Below, piece by piece: positions 11,701 through 26,293 of a stretch of 64,000 nt of DNA. The position numbers and the translations under genes are program-made. Positions within the stretch are counted from its first letter, which is position 1, and the number at the start of each line of letters is the position of its first letter. The stretch lies in NCBI GenBank assembly GCA_020086605.1, contig JACBWW010000003.1, positions 55,503,322 through 55,567,321 on the forward strand. The letters run 5' to 3'. This stretch comes from Lanius collurio. Lineage: Eukaryota; Chordata; Aves; Passeriformes; Laniidae. Below the pieces are notes generated by a model. It saw only the letters and a list, made by a program, of their open reading frames with translations, was not told the origin of the DNA and made no database searches.

Positions 11701-14700
11701 GAGAAGATACAAAGTAATTTCCAAGCATGCTCCCATGACTCAGAAAATTCAAATACCCTGTGTTTTGGTTAAGAAGACAATCAAGAAAGAATATTATGTT
11801 TTTTAAGGCTACATAGTGGTCCTTGAGTACTTGGCACTGGCAATCTCAGGGAAAGATGCCAGTGTATCAGGCCTTTTTGTTATGGAGAAACTCATGCATA
11901 ATTTTGAGAATTAAGACTGCAGGGATTTAGGTGTCCTGGAAGAGGTGACAGATTCTTCCCTTCTCTACTAGGCCATACTTAGAAGGGCACAGCTGCTCAG
12001 TGGGCCACCTCTCATGCCCAGGACCTCTTAGAGGAGCAGGTAGGAGACCTCACAGTAGGCTGGCTCCTTTCCCTTGCTCTGCCTATCACTGCCCACAGGC
12101 AATCTCAATGCCAGCACTCTTAATTGGAATACATACAAGTAAGATATTTTAATAACACTTTTCTTTTTTTATGAACAATTGCATGAAAACTGAACTTTTC
12201 TTATCAGACCTCCAGCTGAAGGCCCATTACACATCTGAGTTTTCCCCTTCCAGTAGGCCCTGAAGACATAACTTACGGTCTTTGGCTTCATCTCTCAGAC
12301 TTGGTATTATTCCAGTAGAGGCAAAGACTTTATGGCTCAGCAGCAACAGTTTTAAATACTTATTTTGTTCTTCTTTGTGCTGTGTGCAGACTTAACTGTA
12401 GTGGTCAACCCTTGCTTTTAACTTCCCGTTCAGTGCCTTGTGATGTTTACATGGTGTGTAGTTATTCTGCAAGCGTCAGACAAACAGAAATAAAAATCAG
12501 TGTTGGTTTGCTTTGAAATAGTAACCCTTGGAGTCCACAGCCATTCACTCCTTGTAACCTTTAACTCTTGCAAGAAGAAGTGACTTTACAAAAGAAATAA
12601 ATAGAGTATCAACTTAGGATTCCCACATGTTTTCACATGAAAGCATTAAAAATCTAAACGCAGCATGAGAATGAAGCAATAAAGCATCTGGACTTTCTTG
12701 GCCAGGCATGGAGTTGAGCATGCCTGATTTTTCCAGGAAGCAAGTGGATTTGCAGAGGAAAGTGCCAAGTAGTCACAGCAGCATCACTGTTATTACAAGG
12801 ATGGGTTTTTCAGCACACACTGTGCTGAAATGATGATGGGTGCTACTGCATTTTTGAGAGCTCTTCATTTTTCTGCAAGCAATGGGAACCCAGCTCCTAG
12901 AAGACTCCTAGAAAAGGGGAGGCAGCCCAGAGATAGCCCAAGAGAGATTCTCTGCAAGATTTTTTTCTTCAGGCCAGAGCTGGTAGCTGCAAAGAAAGGG
13001 CACAACACTGATACGTGCAACAGGAGGAATGAATTCAGAATAAGTATTTATTTGGCTGCAAAATCTTTTCCAAGATTAAGCTGAGAAAGAGGCAGTCTTC
13101 TCCCTGTAAAATAGAAGGAAGATCTAAGTAATAACAGATCTGTCTTTATAAATACATATCTAGTGGCTTGTTTTTTAAATTTGAAAACATCATTAAAACG
13201 GCAGGAAATAAAAAAGACCTGCTGCTTTGGGAATCTTCCCATTCAGAAGACAACTTCTCTCTCTTACTAGAATTATACAGCTTCATGCTGAGTTGCTCAT
13301 CTCAACACTTCAATGATGGGAAGAAGCATTTTTTAAAGAGTTTCACAGATTCCTTTCAAAAACCTCGAGGAACAAGCTGTGATAATACTTCAAGGTCACA
13401 AAAGCCCCCTTTATATTCTGCAGGTGTTCACATAGGATGGGGTTGATGGAAAAAACTATTAATCCTAGCCATAATGAAATTGTGCTACAGGACTGCAGGA
13501 CTCTGAATAAATCAGCAAACTCAGCAGATTCATAATTCAGAAGTCCAAACAGGCCACCTGCATAGCTGGAACATTGATTGTGGTTTTTTATTGGCAAGAG
13601 CTGCTGCACACTAAGAGCCTCTGAGCTCTGCAGAAGCAGTTAGGTGCTCTACCCAGCCATTGCAAATCAATCCTAAAGGGAAAAATGTTACCTGTCATTC
13701 TTCCTTGGCTCATGGTTAAGATATGTGAGCTGCCACATTACAATTAAAGGCCGATTGAGGAGAAAATTTTGTTCCTCTGACCCAAAATGTATCACCTGGC
13801 CCAGGAGAGGACTTTTCTTCTGTTTTATGATAGCCAAGATGCAAAATTGCCTGGCTTTAACAAGTCCCTGGGCACAAGGAGAGCTGGAGGCTCTATGCAT
13901 CTTGTGTGCACCAGCTGCATAGTGCTGGAGTAGGCCTCCCACTCGGTCAGATTACCTTGGTTCAACTGGAGTCAGAAGTCTGCTTTTACCACACTTATCC
14001 TGACTCAGCTCACAGGCAAGAAATTCTTAAATTTCAGTAATTAACTTCAAGAACAAATTTATCAACTGAGTCTGTCCCGGCCTGTTCTTTAGGTTATGGG
14101 TTCCTGGGAGCAGGAGTTGCTTTTTTTCAGAGCTATATTATCTAATGTGATTTCTCACTCATTTTGCATCAAAAAAAGGTGAGTCCTTGTAAGTTTGCTT
14201 TTAATTTTAAGGTTCTCCTACTCTAGCTCACCAGGCATTTGCCCAGGCCGGGTGGGACACAGTATCTGTATCCATCTGAGAGTGCAAAACAGTGTCATCT
14301 TCTGCTGCCAGAACAGCTAATTTGGCATCTGCAGCTGCTGTTGGCATCTTTCCCACTGGTATCACTGCAGCAGGTTTTGATCTTAAATTTGTAGTGTGTG
14401 TCCCTTAAGAGTACTCTAGCTTGAAACTCTGTGGTGGTTCAAATGAGGCTTTTTGCTGATGGCTGCAGTCCCCTTCCACCAACCCAGCTGCCTGTAGGCA
14501 GAGATGGTCAAGAAAAAAGATTTCCAGAAGATATTGTGCTATGTATTGGAGGGTGCTGAGCACTGTGCAGTGTATGCTGATTTTTAAAGCGTGGCCATTG
14601 TAAGTTCACCAACTGGACCACAGGGAGGGGAAACGCTTCTGGATCCAAGTCTAATGATCAGCTATTCCATTGAACATGAAACTAATGTAATTGCTTACAG

Positions 14701-17700
14701 CATTCATCTTTTGGTTGAATATCTGGCAAGAGCTGCAGCAAAATTAAATTCAGAGGTTAACTGAATGGAGAAGAAGCCTGGAAAATTTTTCTGGAAGGGC
14801 ATGTGTTGCATGTATCTATATATCGATATCCATTACAGGAAGGCCATGAGCTCTGGTGTGGGAGGGTCATGACAGACACACAGGCCCTGATGGAGCTCGT
14901 CATGTGTCTGTGGAAAATACGTATCATCCAAGGCAGCCTGTGTAGTGTAGGAGAATTAGGAAACCTTGAAGAGGTGACAGCTGATTAAACAGCTGAAGTT
15001 TCAGATCTCTCTGAGCTATTTGATATGCAAAGATACATCATAAGACAGCTACCTTAAGCTGCTTGAACCCAGTTTTTTCCCCCTGTTCCCAAGCACTGCT
15101 GCTTATCTTGTACAAAGCTTTTACTGTTTAGCCTGTGCAGAAACAGCCTTTGTCATCATTTTGGAGTCTAACTCCTCCAGCTAAATTAGATCATTGTAGC
15201 AGTGTAGACGATATACAACCCTGCAAGCCAGAATGTAAATGTATTGCTTTTCCCATAAAACTAATTACACAATGTCTTTGGAGCAAGCCTCCTTGCTGTC
15301 TTAGGAACAGAGCATTTAAGTTGAAGAAAGAAAGGAAGGTAAATTCCATGTAAAATCTTCAGAACCAAGATGAGTCCCAAAGCCTTCATATAATCAGAAT
15401 AGGAAGCCACCTTATCTTCTGGTGTGGTTTCACTGTAGCTGAAAGCTCAAAGAATGACTGATACCGTGAGAACAGTTGATCCCTTTTCACCCTTCCCCAG
15501 CACTGGGATTTGTGCAAGTTTACAGTCAAATGTATTTCTCAAGAAAAGTCAACTGGGGATACCACTCAACTCCCTTATCTTGATGGACCTTCAAAGCCAT
15601 TCTCCATCCCAGTACCCAGCCTCATCTGGATAGAAACAGATACACTCCGTGCATCTCTGGACCATCTTCCCCACATGGTCCGGCTGTACGATCATCAGCT
15701 GTTTCAGCAGAAGTCAGTGTAAAGCCAAAATGGCTGAAAGATTTGTAGGCTGTAAAGAAGGGACAGAATGCAAAGCACAGATGGATGCTATTCCCCGAGA
15801 GGAGGGGAATGCATGGTGGGTAATTTGTGCTCCATGTTGATCCTTCTTTATTGAGGTGTATGGGGTCTGGATGGGTCTTCCTGAGGGAGCCTTGGGTAAA
15901 GAGGATTTAGATGATGTCAATTATGCCATGAATTTTTGCCATTTTTTTTGACATGTTGTGTTAGAAAAACCTCAGTCCCTCTAGAAAGGGGAACCGATTT
16001 TCTGTCCTGGCAGGGGCTGAGGTATGGAGAGCAGAGCATTCCTGCGCTGATCTGTCTGACTAAGCCGACTTAATAGGCTTCACATCAGTAAGTCCGGGGC
16101 AGACAGTAATTGCAGTAACATGGGCTTAGTGGTGAAAGCACAGATTGCCACAGGTACACCACAGCTGTGAAGAAGGGCACTGTCTCTTTTTTTTCCTCCT
16201 CACCACATAGGACTTAATTTTGTAATTTAAAATTATAGCATGATTGGCATCACAGATCAGAACCAACAGATGAAACGAAACCTGATAGCCCCTCCCTGCT
16301 TTTTAAAATAATAATCCAAAAATATCCCCGTTCCCCAGGCATGGGTATGACAAAGGGCAGAAGAGGACATCATCTCCTAAATTTTCTCTTTCCTCCACCT
16401 GTAGCCTACGTGTTGTCTATATAATGTGCTTAAATATTTCCATCATTAACAATAGAAAGGAAAAAGAAAAAGGGGCAGGCAAAATATCTGGCTGCAACAT
16501 TTCCACCAGGAAAAGGTTAAATACAATTGTATGACATTTTTCATGAAGTTCCTGCTTTCCAGGGAACCTCTGGGGTTAGAAACATTGAGGTTGCTACTAT
16601 TGTGATGTTATCTCAGTGTGCTCCAAGAGGCAAGATTTTTGTTTCGCTGCTTTTCTGTCTTTCTCTATGGGCTGTTGTTCTGAGCCACTGACAGTCTTCT
16701 GTAGTGCACCAGCATCAATGACTCTCATAACATATCATTTTTCTTCTCTGGGAGGACAACTCCAGTGCTTCCTGGGGATTTTGGTCCTAACCAGTGAAAT
16801 GGCTCATACAGTTGGCAGCATAAAATGCATTAACAGCAGGTTCCATAATGTTTAACAGGGATACTAAAAGGTAGCATTGGAATTATGCCTCTTCACACGT
16901 AAACCTAACTTTCTGAACAGCCACATTCATGGTTTTAATTTACTTTATCCTGTACAGGCTGTCAGCAGCAGCCAGTCTGGTAGCAAGCTGTAGGTTTTTT
17001 CCCTGAAAAAGCCACACAGAGATGACATACAGGGCTGGGACAAACTAACCTGATGTACAGGACATTCAAAACAACAAAAAATTGAGTCTACACATAAAAG
17101 TTTTAAGGGATGCAACTAATTCCTGCAAATGAACTGTATCAGTCAGACCATCGTTCTGGTTTGCTGGACTAACAGAGTAGGATAAAAACTCAAGTGGCAG
17201 ATACCAGATTTTTGGCCTAGGATGTAGTTCTTGGACTAAATTCCAAGACTAAAGTGTAGTTTTGAAAGCAGGAGCTTATCTAGTAACTGGTTGATTTGTT
17301 CTTCTGGAAAGACATTACTTTTACCAGTAAACCAGAACGACATCTTTTCTCAGAAAACACTGCTGTGAACTTCAGAGGCATTGCCTTATATACAGTTTTA
17401 TATTCATCTCCTTGACATGTTGGACAAAAATACTCTATCCAGAATAATAAGGTAATTGCCTGTAATTTAGCATATTAAGCAAACTGGTCTTAAAAGCCAT
17501 CAGACCGTTCATGGCAGGACTTAGCCCCTATTACAGGCAAACATGGTGTGTGTTTTACTGGTGCACGTATCACTAGAACTTTCCCCTCTCAAAGAAGATA
17601 TAACATTATGCCCAGTACAAAATTGGCATGGATCGACTGAGACCAGTATTTGGAATACAGAAGAATCCTGCTGGTCCTCCATTATATGTTCCAGACATTT

Positions 17701-20700
17701 TTCATTCCCTCCCAGATAAAATGCCCTGCTGATCTAATGGTAGAATTTGGCTCTCAAAGCTAGAAAGCTCCAACTGTAGCCAAAGTAATATCCTAAAATA
17801 GAAAGAAAAATGAGAAACCAGAAATGTTGTTTTCCTCTTTCAAAAGTTTCAGCAGGAAGCTAGCAGTGAGAAACCACTGAAGTGGCTCTCTCCCAGCTAC
17901 CTCTCCCAGTCTGGTCATTCCTGAAATACTCACAAGATCCCCCATCCTAAGGTCCAAAGACACCTTGGTTTCATGCCTGTGTCTCTGGTATCACAGGAAA
18001 GCACCTTAAGTTAATTGAGCTCAGGATTTGGTCTTTCTGTATGAATCAGTTTTAGGGAAGCTGACAGTTACAAATCCCTGTGTTTTTGTTCTGATGAAAA
18101 CAGTCTGAAGATCTAAATTTAACAGTTGGTTTCACAATGCTCATTTTTGACTGTAAGTAAAATCACCCTGGAAAAATAGCTTAGAATAGGAAGAGATATG
18201 TTCTCGGGATGCTGGAAAAGCAAATAAAAAAAAGCAAGCACAACAAATTAATCCTCATTAACAATTTAGATTACTTTTTACTCTCTGTTTGGGATCTTTG
18301 GATAAATACTCTGAATAAAAATTGCATTAGTTACAGAAGAGATTCATAATTTCTGACCCCATTTCAGAGGAAGATGTAGCACATATCTGTGGTGTTTGGG
18401 TCACGAGAAAAAACATCTGCAGATCAAATCTGTGTTGTGAATGTTTTTTTTCACATGAGGAAACCAGACAGAATATTTTCCAAGATGAAAAAGATTCTTC
18501 TTCATGCACACATTTATTCTGATGAATATCTTCTTGGAGACAAATTATCGCTATCACTTTCCCTATGGTCACATTACTACATTATAGCAATATAAAGAGA
18601 CCACAGAATGGATGTAAATATAATTCATAGTTGAAGAATGGCATAAATCACCTGCACATTATGAGGCAATCTAGTGCAAAACAGACTGGGGCCTCTGCAG
18701 TGAAAATCTGCTCCCAAGAGTGACAAATGGCATCTTCTACTCAGCAGTTTGTATTTGAAACAGCGTCTGCTTTCAAATAAGCCAGGATGGATTCCAGAGG
18801 ATGACCTGATCCTGCTCCTCCTGGTGCCTTGTCAGCAGTTCACCAGGTTCTAGCCATGCAAATTCATGGAAGAGAGGAAGATGTTCATATGCCCTTGGTT
18901 ACGTGATTTTTATTTGGGGACATCCTGAACCTGCCAGCAGCATTTTTTTCGTCCAACAAATAGGAAAAAAGGCATTGCACTTATAAACTGAGTGCAGCAA
19001 AGACCAGCTACTTGAGAAATTACACACAGGCTTTCATAATACAGTGCCACAGCCCCTCCAGAACAGGAGATGTGGAGAGTGGACCCTCTGAGGCTCAGGG
19101 CCTGCCTTTGGCCATGTCCTACTGATCCAGGGAGTGACAAGTGTCCCTCTGCCTTTGCAGGTGCACATCTTCATGGACACCTGTGAGGAACTGGTTGGGA
19201 AGTAGGTGCCAGGGGCACAGGTATGGTCCAGGCTGCTGTCCTGAGCTGAGTCCTGAGGCTCCCCTGTCTTGGGTTTCTCGGGGTGTCTCCCAGGCTGGTA
19301 GATGCTCGAGCATGAGTCATCCTCATCTTGCAATTCCTTGGAAGCAGTTGTCCCAAACCCATCTGCCCACAGATGGGGAATGACACCACCTGTCCACCAC
19401 CTCTGTGAGCACCTTCTCTCCTGGAAGAGCTCCTCCTGCACTTCCCAGGAGAGCTGCTAGTGGGAGGGTTGGCACTGGGACACTCGATGACTTGGCAGGC
19501 AGCTGGGTGCGGCCGGACAAGCCGCACTCATGGCAGAAGAATGCAAGGTGCCTCCCTGGGCTTTGAGGTTGCCTGGGGGCAGGCTCGGCACTGTTGCTGC
19601 ACAGCCAGTGCATTGCTCTGCCTTCATGTGACAGGTGAGCAGGCAGTGTGGCATGAGGCTGCTCTCTGGCCACTGGTGTGGCCCATCAGAGAAGCCATGG
19701 GCTAGTGTCAAGCAGGATGTCTGCATGGATGGCCCAGTGGTCAAGTCTATGTAGCAGTCCCATCAGCTGTCCCACCCACTGTTTCTCTGCTCTGACCTGC
19801 CCTCTTACATCCCATTTCTGCTTTAGTTACGTATTTGGTCCTCAAGACATACACAGCAATAGAAATAACTCTTTTTACAGTGCTTCTTCATCTCAGTTGT
19901 GCCAGTCCCTTGGACCTTTAGCTCAGAGCAGACTGCAGCTTGTCTATTCTGCCTCATGGCTGCCTTGAGTGTCAACCTCCTAATCCTGCCTGGGCTCAAT
20001 CCTGGTCCTGCTCTTAGGGCTTCACTCTGCTTTGCCATGTTCACACTTACCTAAAAGGAGAAGGTTGGGCCTTGGCTCTTTCCTTGGGGCACAAATTCTT
20101 CCAACTCTGGTATCTGCCTTGGAGAACCCACAGGCTCAGGGGGGAGCTCCAGCCACAGGCAGCTCCAGTCTGCCTTGGACTGTGGATGTATAGGGCCAGG
20201 GAGTCTGGAGACACTCAACAGTGGACCTGTTGTTTTGGGTATTTCTCAGCCCATGTTGCCTACTCCTTGGGCTAGAGCTATAGTTTGATTCCTCTGAACT
20301 ATCTGAAGTGAGGCTGTTAATGAAAATTTTAAACTATAATAGCCTATGAGGGACCCCTTACAGTACAAGAACTGGTGACAAAGGCCAGCTCATTGGCAGG
20401 ACTAATTTGTTCAGCACCAGTTTAGCATCAGTGAGGCATTGTTGATTTGCAGATGCAGAGGATTTGGCATCAGTGGCTGGTCTATATTATTTTACAGCAG
20501 CTAATGAATGCAGCATCTCATGCTTGCTCTGCTTACCTTTCTCTGAAATTGCAATTTTACTGACCTGAAAATATTTTCCCACTACTAAACTTTCAATCAG
20601 GACATAATTCCTTTTTAAGATGCTGAATACCACAGGATGCTTTCTCCTTGTGTGGGAACAGCCCTGCTGTACCAAGGGGAGGTGTGATCTTGACTTATGG

Positions 20701-22040
20701 GATAGAGATTCCTTGTGGCACTGACTCATACACTGCAAATTTGTGCTCATTTTCACATCTCCCTCCTGATCCTGTTTTAGGCTGCGTTTCCATTACTCCT
20801 CCACCCTGGGGGAGGAATCCTCAGCCAACACAGCTCTAACCCGGAAACCACGGGGGATGAAAAGACCTTTCATAGCAATAATGATGCCATGTTCCTCTCC
20901 TCTGCAGCTGCATTTTGAAAACAAAAGATCAGGAGGCAGTCACCACCCACAAGCAGAATTTGCAGCTCCGCAGCTATCGGGGACTGGTGCAAATGGGCCT
21001 GATGCAGATGCCAGAGAACATACTTCCTATTGACACCAGGGAACAACAAGAACTGAAAGTATAACCTAATCTAGGGTGAGAACAATGTCTACTTTTGCAT
21101 ATTTAGCAGGATAGCCTTGGGCCATGAGCCGAAACTTAGCTTTGCCCACACCATAACATAGTTTCACATTTTTGTGATCAGCTGTTTGAGTCAATCTATT
21201 GGTAAAGACTATGTAATATCTGCAAAATAAGGTGGTGGATGCAACTCAAGTTTGATGCCCCTCAGTAGATACCCACACCTGCAGTAAATACCCATGCCTG
21301 TGCACATTCCAGCTCCAGTGTCCATGAAAGATTTCCCATAAACCAGCTAGGAAGACACTTGGAAGTACCTCCAGTAGTTTGGTGAGTCTGTAGGTCAACA
21401 CAAAGTATAGAAGAACAGGTTGAAGGCTGTGGACTCTGACTTCTTTTTACTAAACCATATTGCTAGGCCAGGTTTAGCTGTGTGCTCTAGACTGAAGTAC
21501 TCCTTGGGACTAGCCTTTCCAGCCTGGATAGCACTTTTGAACTGGCAAAGGGTAAGTGATTGACATCAGACAAAAGGCCTGACTTCATCAAGGCTTTGGC
21601 ATGCCACTTGCTGGAAAATGTATTCCAATAAGTGCCACCTAGAGTTATTAAATGTGGCACTGAAAGTGAATAAGTCCCTGCCAAGGAACTGCCACTCTGG
21701 ACTAGTTTGGTCCCTGCTCGTTCAGGCAGGCCTGATATTAGTCATCAATGGGAAAAGGTCAGTGGGACTAGGGAGGGTCTGGCTGCACCTTTTGAAAGCC
21801 CTGGGCACATGGCAGCAGTGTAATCTTGTAGGCTTAGTATGTTAAAATACAGCTCTTCTTTCTCTTGGATAGGCTTAAGAAAATTAATTGGAGGTAAATG
21901 ATGACTATAGCATTTCATGTTTACTTTACATGCCAGTGCTCACAGGAGGGGTAGGATCATGGAGAACCCAGCTCAGTGTCCATATGAGACACTGAAATGC
22001 CTATAGGAAGTCTTTCTGTGCTTCCCCAGAGACTGTGTTT
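5769..22040. other. Intergenic sequence between FBXO32 and KLHL38 (left part)
   Basis: No protein-coding exon was recognised in either orientation over about 16 kb. The open frames are short, overlap on both strands and show no family resemblance. I saw no CR1 tail, LTR or tandem array that I could name. Old transposon relics or unspliced noncoding RNA genes could be present and would not be visible by eye. Confidence 0.55.
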
Positions 22041-22114
22041 CAAACCTTGTGCTAATTGTTTTCTTCTTGACTGCTCTGAGTTCACTCCCCTCGCTGCTGG
22101 GGTTTGATAATCTC

Positions 22115-22210
22115 TGTATCACAGTTCTCTGCTTGGATTTCTGTCACTGTCTCTGCATGACCTGTCCCCTGCTGGGCAGAAACTTGCAGGGTCACATGAG
22201 GTGCCTCTGC
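22115..22210 (+). repeat. Diverged repeat unit, copy 1
   Basis: The stretch containing TTTCTGTCACTGTCTCTGCA, then GACCTGTCCCCTGCTGGGCA and GGGTCACATGAGG, aligns with 22775-22862 at roughly 70 percent by eye. It is either a local duplication or two members of an old dispersed family in the same orientation. Confidence 0.4.
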
Positions 22211-22774
22211 TGGGCTGGAAACGGGAATGGCTTATTTCTTCTGGGTGGAGTGAGCCCCTAAAATACAAACCTCATTTCAAATAGTATTTGACACAGCAGA
22301 GTGCGTTTGTCTTCTCCAACATGCGAAGTAGAGACCAGCTATTTTCTGCTCAGCATGGAAAAGAAACAGGAGAACTGAGACAGCAACACCCACGTCTGTG
22401 AAGGTATTTAAGCACTTGCTGGGATACATGCATCATGGCCAAGCTGTTTGTTTATAGTCAGACATAGTCTGGGCAGCAGGTGCCTAAGTCCCGTTTTTCC
22501 AAAGTCTTAAGGTACAGTCTCTATCACAGGGTCGAGTTTCTCCAAAGCTCCTTGCAGGACCAATTATAGGAAAGAGCTGATGTTATACGTGCCAATTTCT
22601 CTGTTTATTTTCCATGGTGCCCCATCCCTGCGGACACTTTTCCACCCCGTGTTGTGCAGGCGTCTCGGCAGAGGTTGCACTCAGCACCCAGCACCACTCG
22701 TTCCTTGTGGATGCCACAGAGGAACCACCTGTTCCTCTAAATTTGGCAGTGTTTCCTCATCTTCCCTGCATCCC

Positions 22775-22862
22775 CATTTCAACTTCTGTAACTACATCTG
22801 TGTGACCTGTTTTCTCCTGCTATGTAGCAACTTGGGCAGTCACATGGGGATATGTGGGGTCA
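22775..22862 (+). repeat. Diverged repeat unit, copy 2
   Basis: This segment resembles 22115-22210 (ACTTCTGTAACTACATCTGT, GTGACCTGTTTTCTCCTGCT, CAGTCACATGGGG). The family is not recognised. Confidence 0.4.
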
Positions 22863-22889
22863 CTCGTACTCCCCTGACCCTGTAAATGT

Positions 22890-25800
22890 AGAAGGGTTAG
22901 TTTATTTCCAGAAAGTATGGTTTACATATGGTTTTCCTTTCATTATTTTAGATGTCAACTAGAAGGGCTCTGCTTGTTCCCATCAGTGACAGCAAGTAAA
23001 TAGCCGACCTGTTTAGAAAAACTTAACACTAGAGACCTGGAGAAATCTTTGGATGCAAGATGCATGCTGAACTGTGTGTGACCCTCTGTAGAGAAACATT
23101 AGCTTAATATATTAGTAAATGTTTTTTAGTGAAGATAAAAGAATATTAGAGAAAATATACAAGGCCTGAGGTCCAAGTTCCCTGTGCAGTCCATTTCCCA
23201 TTGAAATGAAATGGCCAAAATGAAGAGGTCAGCAAAAGTTTGCTTGAATTCTGACTGAGGAAAACAAGGAAAGCTCTTTGCTCACTCCAGGCAGTGCTGC
23301 TATCAAGACAATCTGGTCACACAGACCAAGGCTAGAGTTTTCAAAGGCAGCTGATTAATTTGCTAGCCTTGCTTGAAGCACACTGAGTGGACCTGCTTTT
23401 AGGAAGGTGTGAAAAACTAGAAGATCCAGGGAGCCCTGTGCTAGTCCTGGAGACTTAACCAATGGCACAAGGCTGCTTTGAAGCATTTGACCCATCAACT
23501 GCCAGCTCAAGCTCCAGGGCATAAAGTAAGAGCTCTGACTTGCACAAGCACTGACAAAGTTTATGCTGTTGAGTCTCCTGGGTTGCCAGCTTGGGCATCT
23601 TCACACTGTGTTCCCTTTTGTACTGAGACACACATGCAGAGGCCAAAGAATGAAAATGTCTCATGTTAACTGTAAGATTTCAGGATGAGTTGAGCTTACC
23701 AAGACAGGTGGTGAGTGCAGGCACCCAAGGAATCATACTTGGAAGACAAGATTGAAGGACTCCTTCAGTTCATAAATGCTACTTGGGAACCGGATAGTCA
23801 AGTACTGCCAGTTCCTAGGATCAGCTTAAAGTTAATAGAGTGATGGCAGGTGCCCAAACATCCTTGCAATCCTACATTTGCAGAGATGTTTTCATCACAG
23901 AGCAGACAAAATAAAATGGTTTTAAAAACAACACACCCTGTAGGTCTCTGTCCTTGCCACTGAGTATATGAAATTTAAACTAAAAAAGAAAATCCTAACA
24001 AAAAAAAAGGAATGTATTAATATAAATGACATAATTGGAGAACCTTGAGAGTAGCAAGAATGTGTGAGACTTCAATGCATTTTTACCCTTTTAAAATAAA
24101 ACAGATGCTGAGGGGATATTACAAAAAGGCATCTTAGAAAAGTTGGTGTAAAAACGTTAAAAGAACAAAGAAACTTTCTTTTTCCAGGAAGACAAGCAAG
24201 GACCTGATTCTACAGACCTGGGATGTAGAAATGTGTATTATGGAAATGCTATGTTCTGTCAGGATCTGCAGCGGAAGACTTGGGAATTAACTGAGTGCAC
24301 AGAGTGCTCCATACATCCATACATCATTATCCTGAATTTAGTAAAAAATTTCAGATAACCTCAAAGGGATGATTTTCAAATCTTCAATCTTACTTAGGAG
24401 ACTGCCTCCAACAGAGCCTTTACTAAAGTGAAAGCATCACTAGTCCATGGGCCCAGCCCACCTGCAAATCCTGCCAGTGTTTGTGTCTTCTTCATAAGGT
24501 CCTGCTTTTCTCATGGGTCCATAAGTCCATAGTCTTGATTTCCATGGAAAGAAGTGTCAAAATTCCTCTATTTTAGGAAAAGGAGAAGGGGGCTAACTTC
24601 AGCACTTCAGCCCGATTATCTTTCCTTTTTTTTTTTTTTTTTTTTTGAGGGGGATGGGTAGCCTTAGTCAAAATCAGTCCCACATTCTTTTCATAAGTCT
24701 TTGTGCTTATCCAGATGATTTCCCATTCATTTAAGATCATAATTATATTAATATAAGAGCAGTGTTTCTATAGGTGTGATTACTTCCTAAAGAGCAAGTA
24801 GCTGCAGAAAGATTGTACAAAAGCAATCTTTGGCAATTCACAAAAGGCAGAGCTTCTTGAGGCTTTAGCAGATTCATTGAGATGCCCTTATGGGGCTGGT
24901 ACCGTTATTTTAATGATGTGGCATTAGAGACATGAAAGAAGCAATGTTTTCCCCACAATCACTCAGCAAATCCCATCCTTTCTCACTTACTGGTGATGCC
25001 ACATAACTGCACTGCTGATACCCACTAGCACACTAACTCTCATTTTTACCATTACTGATAACAAAGAGGGTTTCCTGGAGCCAGAATTAAGGCAAAATTC
25101 AAAGTAGGCTCTGAGCTGATTCTGCTGCAAGACATAACCCACAGGCAAATGGCATGACCAGAATGAGAGGGGGTATGATCTACCACAGAACTGTAAGGCT
25201 AGTAGTTTACAATTTGTCAGTTCAAGAATGTTTACCTAATTTCATGTCACTAAAAGATCAAAATGCTGTCCCCTTTTAATAATAAACATATTTGACTAAA
25301 GAAGAAGTGGTAACAGAAATCCCTCTGAAAAGAAGCTGTTTCCTGGTGAATGCAAACACATTCTGTCTCTCCCAGTTTCCCCCTTCAAATGCACTTGTAT
25401 GGGTTCCACCTATGCACCAGGCAGGGAGATCAAGATCTGGCTCCACAGGAATGCTCTGTACTGTCCTGAAAGCAAAACTTAATCCAGGAAGGGGATAATG
25501 CAGTCTTGAGTTACTGAATCCTTCAACTTCATTCTCATCTTGGACAAACTTCCTCTCATCTCCAAAGAGTTATCTGAGTACAGATCTCAGTATTCTCCTC
25601 CCAAGGGTTTATTATGAATTTATTGAAAAAAAAAATCCCTTCAGCTATGAAAATTACCCTCATTTGTCTATAAATAGGCTTAACCTCTTAAACTGTGTCA
25701 GCTGCTGCAGATTCACCAATTTGATCTAGATCTTCAGATCTTCCCTGCTCCTACAGCTCCAGGGCAAATGACTCATGCTGTTTGCAAGTGCCATATCCCA

Positions 25801-26086
25801 CTGAGCCTGGCAGTATCAGTGTGTCTGAAGGTTTCTACTAAAACCTGGGCAGGGATTTTCTCCTGATCAAGCTGAGCTCATGAGCATCCTGCAGCCACAG
25901 ATCAGTATGTTGTACATACATGAAAATCCATGTATTTGCGGTAGACCAGCCGCAAATCAGTACAGAAAAATGTGTTCTAGAGTCAAACAAATATAATAAA
26001 GGCAAAATCCTATTGATCCATGTAATCATTTCCCCAGCTGCATTTCCCTTCACTGGTGGCAGTCCTAGGAAGACTGGTCTACACAG
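22890..26086. other. Intergenic sequence, no gene recognised
   Basis: Mixed sequence with AT-rich parts, including A-rich stretches around 23920-24130. The only distinct element is the poly-T run near 24.6 kb. No coding exon is supported. Confidence 0.55.
24626..24646 (+). repeat. Poly-T run
   Basis: An uninterrupted run of 21 thymines is followed by GAGGGGGATGGG. It could be the reverse-strand poly-A tail of a retroposed sequence, but no target-site duplication or parent was identified. Confidence 0.8.
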
Positions 26087-26087
26087 C

Positions 26088-26293
26088 CTTTCATTCTTTC
26101 TTTTTCCTTTCTTTCTTGTTTTATTGTTCTTTCTCTTTCATTCTTTCTTTCTCGTTCTATCATTCTTTCTCTTTCATTCTTTCTTTTTCCTTTCTTTCTC
26201 GTTCTATCTTTCTCTTTCATTCTTTCTTTTTCCTTTTTCTCGTGCTATCGTTCTTTCTCTTTCATTCTTTTTCTTTTCTTTCTCGTTCTGTCT
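26088..26293 (+). repeat. Pyrimidine-rich minisatellite, five imperfect units
   Basis: Units starting with CTTTCATTCTTT begin at about 26088, 26135, 26171, 26214 and 26259, giving periods of 47, 36, 43 and 45 bases. Most units end with a TCTCGTTCTATC-like block. The plus strand is almost entirely C and T with sparse A and G. An open frame rich in F, S and L runs through it and is a composition artefact. Confidence 0.85.
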
